64,000 nt of DNA from Sphaerolaimus hirsutus (GCA_964036195.1 OZ038453.1:4479469-4543468); one strand, 5' to 3'. Shown: positions 50,918-62,465, counted from the stretch's first letter. Numbers and translations are program-made. The notes: a model not told the origin generated them from the letters alone.

Positions 50918-53802
50918 TCACATAATAGCGCAATCCTTATGTTTTTGGCCATTTGCCATTTTTTTCAGTTCTCCACTGGGCTTATATTTCTCCAAGTAGC
51001 TCAGTTGTTTTTGATTGAGCGCACCGCGACGTGATCTGAGAGGAAAATTGTCCGAAAATTAGGGTAGCAAATTCGTAGAATTAAAATTGCTACTCAACGC
51101 CTGCTAGGTAAACTGGTAAACGCCTAGGTAAACTGCTACTCAAGATAGATATTTACATACCCCCAAAGCTAAATTTTGGAAACTAAATTTCAAACTAAAT
51201 TTTTTAAATTTCAAAATTTCAATGTTCGGTTTCAAACCCATTTTTGCCTTTTTCATACCCCTTTTTGCCAATGTTCGGTTTCAAAATCGTTTCTGGACTC
51301 TATACATAGCTTTTGGCTGATTTTTGGACAATTTTTACTGATTTATTTAGGCGATCGTTTCCTAACCTTTTGAAAGCTTATACATTGAATGCACACAAAA
51401 ATCCTGCTATTCAACCCCCACTGGGGTCCAAATCCTAGAAACCCCCGCGCCACCCCCCCCCCCCCCATACAAAAAACACCCCCGAAAACCAAAACCCACG
51501 CCCTGATCAACTCCACGGCGTCCTCATAACTCATGCCGCTTTCCATCAACGCGATGGCCACCAGTGCTGGCGCCCTGCCAAGTCCGGCTACACAATGAAC
51601 CGCGATGCACTTGTCCTTGTCTTGACCTTGGCTCGGTGCCTTCTGCGGGGGGTGTTTTTTTGTGAGAGTGTGGGGGTTTTTTTTTGGGGGGGGGGGGGTT
51701 CTGGGGCTGGAAAAAATTAACGCCTTGATTGAAAAAATCAGATTTTTCCAATCAGTTGAAAAAATCATGTGAGATAGCTGTTTTGGAGCCTGTATTTATT
51801 GGTCGCAAATTTTGCCAGTAATTTACTCAAAGCCCGTAATTTTTAACTTTCTGCCCATTTTTATTTACTATCGTAAAAGAAAGCTAATGTTGACACATCA
51901 GTGCATATAACTGTTAAATGTGCATACGCACTTTACCGATTTGAAGTTACTTTTCATCTAGTTTTAACAATTTTTGTAGTTTTTGTATTCTACACCCTAA
52001 AAAGCCTATACATTCCACCAAAAGTTTCCATTTTTACACACTTTTTCAAACTACAATAAAAAACCCACAAAAATTTCACCACCCGACACCCCCCAAAAAT
52101 GCTAACCCCTTTTTCCTGCTGAAATGTACTCCTGGCTAAAGCGATCCACCTATCCCGGACTTCTTTTGGTGGCGGCGATCCATCGCTAAATTCCCAGTCC
52201 AGCACCTGTTTTTGGAACTTTTTGTGGATAAGTGACAAAATATTTGACAAAAATTGTGGGTAAAAAAGAGAGTGATATCTGTGCCTGCCGCACACACTGG
52301 CGCCACTTCAAGTCAGTGTAAAATGCCATGTAAAATGTCAAACGGTCATGCAAAGTTTCAAAAGTGATGTAAAATGTCAAGTCGAGTAAAAGGTAATAGA
52401 GATTGAACATTTTAGACTGAATTTTACATGACATTTGACACTTTGCATTACATTTAGCATTTTACAGGGAACTTTCGGCATTTTCCATTTCTCCGCACAA
52501 TTTAAATACAGTAATTTCACTGAAACAGACCCAAAAAAACTCAGAACAACTGTTGCGTGAGCAAAAAACAAAACCCCCCAAAAACCCATCAATTAAAAAA
52601 CAACAACCTGAAATCCAGCATTTTCCAACGGTTTAGTGTCATAAGTTGGCTCGCACACGCGCACAACTGCCACAGCATTGTGTTTGTGTAGTTCCTGAAT
52701 TAATTAAAATAATTAAAAGTTTGAGTCAATTTCTTTTGGTGCTACGCACACTGTGTGTCAACTGGTTTACATGTCAACTCAGATTTAGTTGACGGGTTGC
52801 GGGCTGATTTTTAAGTGCACATGCGGCTATGTGGAGAAGGATTTAATATTGGTATGTGAGTTTGAACATCGTCCCGCAAACCGTCAACTAAACTCAGTGA
52901 AAATCGTCAACTAAACTCATTAATCAACTATTAATTAATTAATTCTAAATACTGACAAGTGCGTGCAACATCTCACGCAGGGGTCTCCTAGGGGGGGGGG
53001 GGCTGCCCCCCCAAATCGGCCAGCTATCTATCTATCCCGGAGGCCGCTCAGCTATCTATCTATCCCGAGGCAAATTTTTTGGCTACTACCCCAAAAGACC
53101 CCCCCCCCCCCAAATCGCTCAGCTATCTATCTATCTGGAGTGGTTTTTGAGAAATTTTGCCCCAATTTTCGCTCAAAATTACTAATTTTCGCACTTTTTT
53201 AAAGTTTTTCACCTTCAAAATTGTGCTTTCCGGCTATATACCTGGGTGTATACCTATTTTGAGCCATTTTGAAGCTACTTTTGGCTACTTTTAACTGATT
53301 ATTAGCGATTTTTTCCCCTTTCTGCCTTCTTAACCTTGAAAAAGCCTATATATTGTGCCCCCGCCAGCCCCCCCCCAGAAAATTTTTTCAGCTATCTATC
53401 CCTCCGGAGGAGCGATTTGCTATCTATCCAGCCCCCGCAAGGGCCAAAATCTTGGAGACCCCTGATCTCACGTGACATTTTACACGGCCGATGACTGAAA
53501 AACCAGGGACTGAAAAATTCCGACACTTATCGAGACCCCGTTTAAGGTCCCGTTCGAACCCAAAATTCATTTTTACGTTCAAAATTCTACCCCAAAATCA
53601 CAAAAACGCAAACCTCAATAAATTGATTCATAGTCAAATCGCTCGGTCTATCGGTGATCAAAAATCGCAAATGTCCCCTCCGAATTTCAGCGGGAGCCGG
53701 TTTGAAATAAGTCGGCGATGTCATTCCCCTGTGAACTTGGGCAGTTGGCACGTTGCCAGCGGAACCAGTGTTTCCTTGCGCCGGCCGGGAAGTGGCGCTC
53801 AT
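50918..53802 (-). CDS. prl-1: PRL/PTP4A-type prenylated dual-specificity phosphatase, complete, 5 exons
   Basis: Exons 53614-53802, 52608-52694, 52107-52205, 51500-51642 and 50918-51035 join in phase at GT-AG sites into 636 bases (211 residues plus stop). The catalytic loop [10 protein letters not shown] has the Cys-x5-Arg motif with the Ala and C-terminal Ala-Pro typical of PRLs. The general-acid loop is [10 protein letters not shown]. The end [10 protein letters not shown] is a CAAX box after a basic stretch, so the protein should be farnesylated and membrane-bound. [16 protein letters not shown] matches the PRL C-terminal helix region. The N-terminus is about 35 residues longer than in vertebrate PRLs (173 residues). 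An acceptor CATTTCTCAG lies 42 bases upstream of the ATG, so a 5' UTR splice or spliced leader is possible. Intron 1 holds the hAT element at 52,978-53,464. Confidence 0.92.
52300..52482. mobile_element. TGTCAAATG palindromic MITE copy
   Basis: Left GTGTAAAATGCCATGTAAAA, right TTTAGCATTTTACAGGG, with repeated ATGTCAAACG/GACATTTGACA inner arms. In intron 2 of the PRL gene. Confidence 0.65.
52978..53464. mobile_element. hAT-like element CAGGGGTCTCC, intact ends
   Basis: Ends CAGGGGTCTCCTAGG and CTTGGAGACCCCTG with exact 8-base duplication ATCTCACG (52,970-52,977 and 53,465-53,472). The interior iterates GCTATCTATCTATCC between poly-C and poly-G tracts. No transposase. Confidence 0.88.
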
Positions 53803-54049
53803 TTTGGGTTTTATTTTTTAATTTATTTCTTGTCGATTTGTTGACTGAGAAATGGGGGGGGGGGTTGAGGGATTTTTTGGGTAGATTTCAAATACAATAG
53901 CATTTGAATAGAGTATTATTGCCGTGTTTTGTCTAGACATCAGACATGAAAAATTAATTATTATTACAGTTCCCAGTGGGTTATCATATAGTCCAAACCA
54001 TAATTGAAAGTAATGCATCACTTGTCAATTCAAAACCTTTGTTATCACT

Positions 54050-54456
54050 TACCGTATTACCTCGAATTATCCCCCCCACTGAATTAACCCCCCCCCCCTC
54101 GAATAAACCCCAATGGGCTGGGGAAATCATAAACCCCCCTAGAAATACCCCCCCCCCCCAAATACAGTGTAAACAGCATGTACACAACAAATAACACAGT
54201 GTGTGAACTGTATTATGCAGAACACACGTTAAATCGATGACTGAGTGATGTTAGGGGAAAGTTTATGTGTATATACAGTAGTATATGCCTATAAACACTC
54301 ATACGCCTCTGACAATGTTGTATTTTTCTACGTCTGAGTAAGGGGAATTTTGTAAAATTTCTGGCGAAATAATAGACCCCCCCCTCGAATTAACCCCCCT
54401 CAAAATTTGCTGGCGAAATAATAAACCCCCATGGGGGTATTTCGAGGTAATACGGT
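54050..54456. mobile_element. TACCGTA hairpin element
   Basis: Starts TACCGTATTACCTCGAATTA and ends TATTTCGAGGTAATACGGTA. C-rich units inside match the G-rich units of other copies in the opposite orientation. Confidence 0.8.
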
Positions 54457-54496
54457 ATCTTTTTCTTTTTCTTTTTAAATCGAAAATAACACTCAC

Positions 54497-54532
54497 CTGA
54501 TTGGTCCGAAACTTGAACACGGAAAAGTGTAT
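54497..54532 (-). other. Possible short exon between the candidate gene and PRL
   Basis: GGGATAG is followed by about 36 bases ending GGACCAATCAG/GTGAGT, a strong donor. It may be a 5' UTR exon of the PRL gene or an internal exon of the upstream candidate. Confidence 0.25.
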
Positions 54533-55186
54533 CTATCCCAGAAAAATACACGAAATAAAATGCGTGCAAAATTGAAATTGAAATAGAACGAATAAATGTA
54601 AATAAATAGCGACCAAACGAGTTGCGGATATATTGAAAATATTTAGACTTTGGATTTAGATTCAGCCGAATTTCACTTTTAAGGCATAAGAAGTCCAAAT
54701 TTGAGAGCCTGCGCAAATGAAAGTAATTAATAGAGATTGCCGGGCGCTTTTTTTTCCAGTTTTTTTTTAAACGCAAGCATCAAAAAAAAATTCTTAAAAA
54801 GAACGGCAGCAAAAGTAGTTGAGTCCTTATTCACCAAGTATTTTGCGATATTTTTGCAATACCTTTTTTATGGGGTCGTTGAAAAAACGTTATTTCCATC
54901 CCTATTAGCAATCAAAAATACATCCAGATGAACTTTTTGCACACGAAGCAATTTGCAGAAATATGGTGCAATTTATGTCATGGCAACCGAATGCAACAAA
55001 ACATTTTCAATTTGCTCATTGGCTGGTTTTAAAAAGCTAGTGCAACTATGGATGGCAAAAAATTAACAACGGTCCCGTTCTTGTTTTAAAAGACAACGTT
55101 TAAAAAACCGTTTTTTAAAGCTCTCAAGTACAGTTATGATATGAGTTAATATAAAAATGAAACGGTTTTGATGCTTGTGTTGTAAT

Positions 55187-55351
55187 GGGCCCACACACGC
55201 TAGTTGACATCGACACCAAATGTCAACTGGTTCTGTTCCCAATTCAAAGCTTGCTGACAAGCCGACAATCGACTTTCAAACGCAATCTTTGAATTAGGAA
55301 CAGAACCAGTTGACATTTGGTGTCGATGTCAACTAGCGTGTGTGGGGCCAA
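55187..55351. mobile_element. CACACACGCTAGTTGAC palindromic element
   Basis: Left GGGCCCACACACGCTAGTTG, right CAACTAGCGTGTGTGGGGCC, with ACACCAAATGTCAACTGG inner arms; almost a full foldback. Confidence 0.75.
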
Positions 55352-55458
55352 TAAACCGTCGTAAGGTAGAAATTTTTAACCGCTGAAGAACGGAAACCTA
55401 AAAAAATCATCCACCAAAAAATAAAGATTTTTTCACCCCAAAAAGAGTTTCCACCCAC

Positions 55459-58213
55459 CACCGCACCGACCCCAATTTCCGGTCTCGGTCTCTTGGTGCA
55501 GTGCAGTCTCACTCTCTCGACGTTCGTCTCGCAGCGAGGCCACAAATGTTGCGCCGCGCACAATTCCCCGCCAAAGCGCACCAATGTGTGGGCGGCGGGC
55601 GCGAGTGGGGGGTGTCTGGGGGTTGGGGGTATTGCGGTAAACTTTACGGTATGGTAAATTTTCTATTTTGCGGTTAACTTTACGGTAAGTCTTCTATTTG
55701 CTAGCAAACGGTATGGTGAGGTAAATCTGCCACCGGTAAAGTGTGATATGCGGTACGGTAAATTCTGCCACCGTATAGTGGTTTGGGAATATAAATGTCA
55801 TAAATTGTTTCTATTTTCACCCATTTTTAGCTATATGCGCATTATCTACTTTTAAATACTTTTCAACTAGTTTTAGCGATTGTTCCCTAGTTGACATCGA
55901 CACCAAATGTCAACTGGCCCCTCTCCCAATTCAAAGATTGCTGACGAGCCAACGCACGATGTTCCAATGCAAACTTTGAATTGGGATCGGAACCAGTTGA
56001 CATTTGGTGTCGATGTCAACTAGTGCGTAGGGCCATTGACAACCAAAACAAATTAGGTACTTCAATTAAACATGTATCGAGTAAACATGTATTTACTTTC
56101 CCTTGAAACCCCACGGGGGTGGTGAATTTAAACCCCCAACCCCCCAAAAACAACCCCACCCACCCTCCCGTCTGCTCAGCTAGCTCGGCTAGGGCGAGGA
56201 CCGTTCGCTGCACGGCGACTCGACACTGCGTGGTGCGAACGACGTGCTGCCGCGCTGCCCTGATTGGTCGGGAGCACTGAGAAGGGGGAAGGGGGCGGAG
56301 TTTAGGGGGTTGTTTGGGGTTGGGGGGTGGGTTGGGGAGGTTTGAGGTTTTGTGGATGATTGGAAGTTTGCCAAGTGAGGATTGGGTATTGGTGGGTGTT
56401 GTGGCGTGGTTTTTACAATAAAAACAATTTTTCAAGATAAACTGGTTTGGGGTATGGAACACGGATAATGGTATATTAACTGGTGTTTATATCTTTATTA
56501 TTATGTCTACTGTAGCCACATATTTACTGTAGACGCCACAAACCAAAACGTAAAAAGCTTACATTGCCTCAATGTTTATATTGCAATATCCCCAGTGAAT
56601 GTTAATAAATATTTCATTTGGTTTTTAAACCAAAACTCATCTAAGCATTGAATTCCACATTTACATTGAGCCCAAAAAGCAACAATGAAAACAGTTCCCC
56701 CGCTTAAGATGGTAAAATATGTATTTCTATTATATCTACCTTGAATGAGTCATATGTACACAAAATAAACACACTTTTAACTTCACTTTTTCATGTTTCA
56801 AAAACACTCGGACAGTAGAATACAATTTTGAGCTATTGAAACATATGTAACACAGATATCTAGAACTACTTTGCATTTTTTTGGGCCAATGCAAAGAGTA
56901 AGATAGATACTGCCTACACACACTAGTTGACAATCTAAAATGTTTTGAGTTTATCAGATTGAATTAATCATTTGTGATTTATCAACATGAGTTGACGGAC
57001 TCCTCATTCCGGTAAACTCAAATGTGTTCAAAACAGATTTATCAACTTTGGAACTTTTCCTTTTCAACCAGTCTTTGTAAGGCCAGTGAAACATAACATG
57101 ACACATTTTGATCATCCAACAAAATCTACAGATTCTAAATTTACTGTCCCATTATTTTCTGATTGTTTGCAACGTGACACAGGGTGCATAAGTAAATCAT
57201 TTGTTGTTTTGTAACAGGCACAGAAAAAAATATGTTACTCAATTGATATCGGCACCTGGACGGTCGCTCTGGAAGGCTAGACGGCGGCCTGCCAGCACCG
57301 ACGTGTGTAATCATTGGTGCTGAGGGAGGAGAGTGGCACGGGGAACGAGAGAAGTGGCCCTGGGAGAAAACCCAGGACCTCTCAGGCCCCGGGAACGAAC
57401 CCAGGACCTCTCGCGCGGGAAGCGCGAGCTCACGCACTGCGCCACAGCTCAGTTAACAAACTCGCTGTTAACTGGGCTTAAGTATAAAAACCGCACGTGT
57501 GCAGTTCCACTTTAGCAGTCGTGCCACGTGCAGTTTGATTACGTACAAACATATGAAAAGTTCCCTTGATATTCATGCAATTCCGTACAAACGTATGAAA
57601 AGTTCCCTTGATATTCATGCACCATTCCTTCATAAAGATGTAACAATCGTACCATTGATGTTAATGAATATTTATGATGTCATGAGGGTAGCTGTAAAAG
57701 CAGCAGTCTGCTGGCATCAGCGACCCTGGCGTCGTCGTAGGTCCGAACGCCCACACCCACCCTTACTGTCCCCGGATTCTATACCTTTTTGAAACTCAGC
57801 GACCCCTGGCATCGTCGTACAGTACAGTACATACAGTATGAAAATTCTGTCAATCTCCGGAGTTTCGGAGTTTTGGTACAAGCTACATATTAACTGTCCC
57901 TGAATCCGAAAAAGGAATAAACTACGGGAATTTTGCCCTGGCATACTCAAATCTGCAGATATTTACCGTCTACCAGCCTTGGTATTGATCAGAAATACCA
58001 AAATAAAATACCCAGACAAAAACTGGGTAAAACGTTTGAACCCTAAAAAACCTGGTCGATAAAAAAACTTCCATTTCCATTCCAAAAAACCCTAAAAAAA
58101 ATTTCCATCATCACAACGACCAATTTTTTTCAAACTTTCATCAGGGCAACATCACTTTTTTTTAAACATTTGAAAAAAAACCTACCGGCTGATCGCGAAC
58201 CATTGGACGGCCC
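55459..58213 (-). CDS. Candidate unidentified gene: three GC-rich exons
   Basis: Possible exons 58186-58213 (acceptor GATTTTCAG, ATG at 58,203, donor CCG/GTAGGT), 56164-56276 (CCTTCTCAG, donor AGG/GTGGGT) and 55459-55615 (ACCCCCAG). In phase they read MVRDQP, then CSRPIRAARQHVV..., then LVRFGGELC and LHCTKRPRPE, without a stop. The GC content stands out from the AT-rich surroundings, which supports coding or promoter-proximal sequence. I recognise no domain, and the frame choice is not secure; the middle exon is also open as a Ser/Pro-rich peptide for a shorter distance. It lies upstream of the PRL gene on the same strand and could be its 5' region. Confidence 0.3.
55885..56040. mobile_element. 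CTAGTTGACATCGACACC palindromic element, second copy
   Basis: Same inner arms as 55,187-55,351, and the right end CAACTAGTGCGTAGGGCC. The left outer end is shortened to CCCTAGTTGAC. Confidence 0.7.
57236..57451 (-). mobile_element. tRNA-headed SINE or tRNA pseudogene-derived repeat
   Basis: On the - strand TGGCGCAGTGCG (57,433-57,444) fits a Pol III A box and GGTTCGTTCCC (57,391-57,401) fits a B box. Between them is an anticodon-arm-like hairpin CTCGCG/CGCGAG with loop CTTCCCG. The acceptor stem does not close, so it is not a working tRNA. A non-tRNA body follows (GCACCAATGATTACACACG, GGTGCTGGCAGGCCGCCG). The 3' limit is uncertain. Confidence 0.6.
57542..57625. repeat. Two tandem copies of a ~43-base unit
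   Basis: CGTACAAACATATGAAAAG followed by TTCCCTTGATATTCATGCA occurs twice in a row with one base change (CATATG to CGTATG). Confidence 0.85.
57955..58050. mobile_element. AACCCTA-ended fragment
   Basis: The right end AAACGTTTGAACCCTAA matches the hAT-like family of the 43-kb region. ATACCA/TACCC-type repeats lie inside, and no left end is seen. Confidence 0.35.
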
Positions 58214-58399
58214 CTGAAAATCACCGCTGAAACTCGGAGCGGCCGGCCGCAAAAAAGCCAACGAAAAAGCGACAAAAAGGGCACCCTACGCCGCGGAAAA
58301 GGGTCGATTTAGCACCCCTTTTTAATCAATTTGATTCTGACGATTTAGAGCGATTTTCCGGAGGGGGGCTGGAAATTTTAGGGGGTGTTTTGGTTATTT

Positions 58400-61300
58400 C
58401 TTTATTATTGTTAGACGGTAGGAATTTGTGGTAATGGTAAAAAAAGAAAAATTTGAGCTATTTTATTTGGCACAGTGCCAGGTGAGTTGAAATGTGTGAA
58501 TACAGGGAAAGTCAGACCACTTGAGTGGTATAAAATGGTTACTGTTTTTTCACTGTTACTGACGAAGCAAAGTGCAAAAATGTCCCAGACCAATCTATCT
58601 CAGCACAGGAAAATGACACTCAGTTAACAAAAGAAAAATATATACCAAAAGTCTGATAAATTGACTAGATTAAGCGACACAATTTGTAAAAAAATCGTCC
58701 ACGGAAACAACACAACGAAAATTTTTCTTTTTTTCTGTATTTGGGCCAAATGTTGGGAAAACAGAACATAAATTGGGATACACAATCAGCTAAAACATAT
58801 TTTTACAAGCGAAATTCCGAATGCGTAAACAACAGCTGCCTAGTAACAAGTTTTCAAGCGAAACATCAACCGACTCAAATCATCACGGCGTGAAAAATGG
58901 CACTTTGCCAATTTGGGTCAGACGTGATTTATTTGTACATTGATAGTAGACTGCATCGTAAAAGAACGTCCCATCAAATGCCCAAATTATCACGGGTAAT
59001 GGACAGTTTTTATTTTTTATTTGTGCATCTCTTTTCATAGAAAGATTTGACCCATCAGACATCGCCCCACGCGATAAGTGAAAATGTGTTTTCTACCCAA
59101 TTTATAGCCTAGTTTATCCCTAATTGCAATATTGCACACGATAACATTGATTGAAAAGTTGCATTTGCTGAGATATTTAAGTGGTTGATAATACGAAATA
59201 TTTCTATAGATTTTTTTATGCATTAGTGTGGTCCAAAATTTTCGTTATTTTGTTACCGAAAAGCCAAGATTTTCCAAAGCACAAACACAACATTTTTAGT
59301 TATTTAATGACAATCCAGTAACGAATAGGTGTATCCATTTTCTCTGTTTTTGTTTTTCATATGAAAAGTAATTTTTCACATTTCTTTATAAATAAAAAAT
59401 AAAAAATGTGCATCTGCACATCCCATTGACACAATTTATTTCACCAATGTTTGAGTGCAAAATTTCACTCACTCCACAAAATTTGTGAAAATGAAAAGTA
59501 ACTTCATGTAACATGATCTTCCTATCTAACATTTTCTAAAGTATAGAAAGTTGTTTTCATGTGCACTTATCAAAGTAATGCAAGCACTTCCATGCAGTGC
59601 TTTTTATTGATTTCAAACATGCTATAATATACTTACTGAGGCATAGGACTTCATAAATATTGACTTTTCCTACTGCATTTTTTATGTGAATACTTGCTTT
59701 TGCGCTGAGAGTTTTTAGAATGGGATTTGCTACATTGAATATAATGAAATGTGTAAAAAACAATGTCAGTTGCTTTTGCATTTCCAATGGTTTACTTTAA
59801 TTTAGCACACTTTTTTCTAATCTACATGCAAAATTGTTGGTTTAACATTTTAATCTAACATGCATGCATGCATAATATGCATGCACAAATGTGCAAGAAA
59901 TGTCATTGAAAAATGGGGAAATTGATTGAAAAGTACATGTTTTCACAGTACACAGACATGTAAATTTTGTCTTGTGATTACAGAAGTGACATTTGTGCAA
60001 CTGAAACTTTATCCAACTTTTTGAAATATATTCTTCAGTTGAAGCATATCTTTAAAAATTCACATTTAATGGTTTAAAATTTATCAATCTGAATAATAAA
60101 TATAATAGCATGCCTGGTTGTGTTTGTTTAGATGCCATAAAGTCATTATTTTGTTTTAATGATGTTTTCAATTAAAATAGGGACTTTCACTATTTTTATT
60201 TGTTTGTATAGTGGGGACGTACTTTTTTCTGTTCAGTTTAAAAAGGTAAAATATTTGAAAAATGTGAGCTTTTTTATAAAAAAGGGAAACGCTGCAAATG
60301 CATATAAAAGCAAGTGGTTTTGTTATTTATATTCATCATAATCATATTCAACCAAGATTTTCGTTCAACTTTCACAGCTGACTCTAGATGAAAGTTGTCA
60401 AATATACCAATCAATAAGCAAAAACCCCAGTTTTCAACTGCCAGGGGCACTAATTTGTTCAGTTATTTGCATCATTTCCCCACATTTTTAATATTTTTCG
60501 CTTTGAATTGTACTTTTATTTGTTTGTTTTCTCACCAAAACACATAAATTAACTCATTTGAAAGTGTTTGATTTGCCAATTACACAAATGAACAGGTAGC
60601 AATTAATTTGGTAAATTAAATGGCAGGTAAAATGACAAGTGAATTTACTGTCTTACTTATTTTTACTACTTGTTTGGTTCAGGAACATTTATATTCCTTT
60701 TTCTGTCTTTAAATATGTGACTGTAAAAATTTAACTCAAACACGTTGAGAGGCTATGTAAATACTTATTAGTCAATAAGACAGACTTTACATAGGATTTG
60801 TATCTTCAGTATATACCGACACTCTACATTTTACATGTATACACATAGATTATCCTTCCCTTATCTGGCATTATAAATATATCTTAGCTGGTGTGCAACA
60901 TTTCCCATTAGTGTGTAAGCCCATTTTCAAGGTGCCTTCAGTTTGTTAATGAGAAAGTTTTACATGTAAAATGTGAGTTTAGGTGATAGGCTTAGTTATC
61001 AGCTTTGTCTGTGGATGTCAACTTGCATGTAAAATGAATGTTTTAGGAATGTGGAATAGCTTGCAGAATGTATTCTTAAAAATATTGTTGACAGGAAAAC
61101 TGTGGTGAATTGTGGATATGTAGGTATGTGGATATGTTCACAACTATGTAGTGTGGTGAATTGGTGATGTTTGAAATTATTGACCATTACCATTGCAAGT
61201 TTTCTATTGTAACTTTTGTGAAAAATTTGTTTATTTTTATGCAGTGAATTCTGAAGCTTGAAAAAATTCAAATCTTATTGTTGTGCAAAACAAAAATTAT

Positions 61301-61782
61301 ACAGTGCTGTGAGAAAATTTCACATGATTCCAAATCCTTAAGTCAAACATTGTTGGAATTGTACAACAGTTTGGATAATACATCCACAGAGAAAGCCCTG
61401 GAGCAATCCTGCTTAAATTGCCTCTGGTTTATCATGAAAAATATGCAAATACAAGTGTAATTACTATTTTGGTACAGTGTGAGCTAAGAATGTAGTGAGA
61501 TTTTGAAGCATAGTTTGATGCAGACTATTCATTTTGCTGAATAAATTTCATTTTAACATTCAATATAAATGACTCAAGATGGGGAGAATTTTTTATCTAA
61601 CAAAATGCAATTTGAAATTTGTTTCGATAAAATGAAAACAGCCAAATCTAGTCAAAGTATTTATAAATACTATATCAATCTAAATTTAGCACCATTAAAA
61701 ACATTCAACCTGTGCACTTAAAATAAATGAATACAAAAAACACTACTGTCTTTCCTAGTAACCCTTCATTTAGTGTCACAAA
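58400..61782. other. AT-rich DNA, no gene or element recognised
   Basis: Open frames are short, lack splice-site support and show no domain. A few GACAAGTGA and CATGCATGCATG short repeats are present. It may be intergenic or a long intron. Confidence 0.5.
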
Positions 61783-62457
61783 TAGGGTTGGAAAAAAAAC
61801 GTTTTTTTTTAACTCGATGTTTTTTAAAAAAAAACAACGTTTTTTTTAAAAGCTCCCAGATATGACCTAGTGTCAACATATATAGGTATATCAGACACTG
61901 GCAATACTCTGTGATGTTAAATATGACCATATAATGGCTGTGGAGCCATGGGATAGCATTATAAGTGGTGATTTGTGTCAAAAATATCCATTTTTCGTCG
62001 ACATATCGTTCGTATATCGCCTTATAGTCGAATGTTCGTGACTTCAGGTAAAGTTTGGCACGGAATGGTGATCAAACAAAGTTATAAAAGGAGGTTGTTA
62101 CTTTGGGAGTGAAGTTACACACTGTGGAGGTACATGGAAGCACATTACCTCAATATTATATATTACAGCAACATATGTCGGCTTATTCACCCATGGTAGC
62201 ACATAGAAATGGATGGTTTGATACTAAAAATGCAACAAAACCAATGAAAACAACCACCAATGTAAATTTATGTGTGAAATTGCGCGCTTGCGCGCAAAAA
62301 TTTTGCAAAATACCTAGTGCTTAGTACTAAAAATTTCGGCCGATGTTTTTTTAAAAAAAAACATTTCGGACGTCATGTTTTTTTAATAAAAAAACGTTGT
62401 TTTTAAAAAAAAAACGTTAAAAAAAAAAACGTTTAAAAAAAACATCGGCCAACCCTA
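61783..62457. mobile_element. hAT-like element with ACGTTTTTT repeats
   Basis: Ends TAGGGTTGG and CCAACCCTA with exact 8-base duplication GTCACAAA (61,775-61,782 and 62,458-62,465). Each arm is iterated AACGTTTTTTTT or its inverse around a unique centre that contains CGCGCTTGCGCGCAAAAAT, also seen near 35.7 and 42.7 kb. Confidence 0.88.
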
Positions 62458-62465
62458 GTCACAAA

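Noticed and set aside
57388-57451. Functional tRNA gene (possible glycine-type anticodon)
   Set aside because: The acceptor stem does not pair, position 37 is a pyrimidine and the sequence runs into a repeat body.
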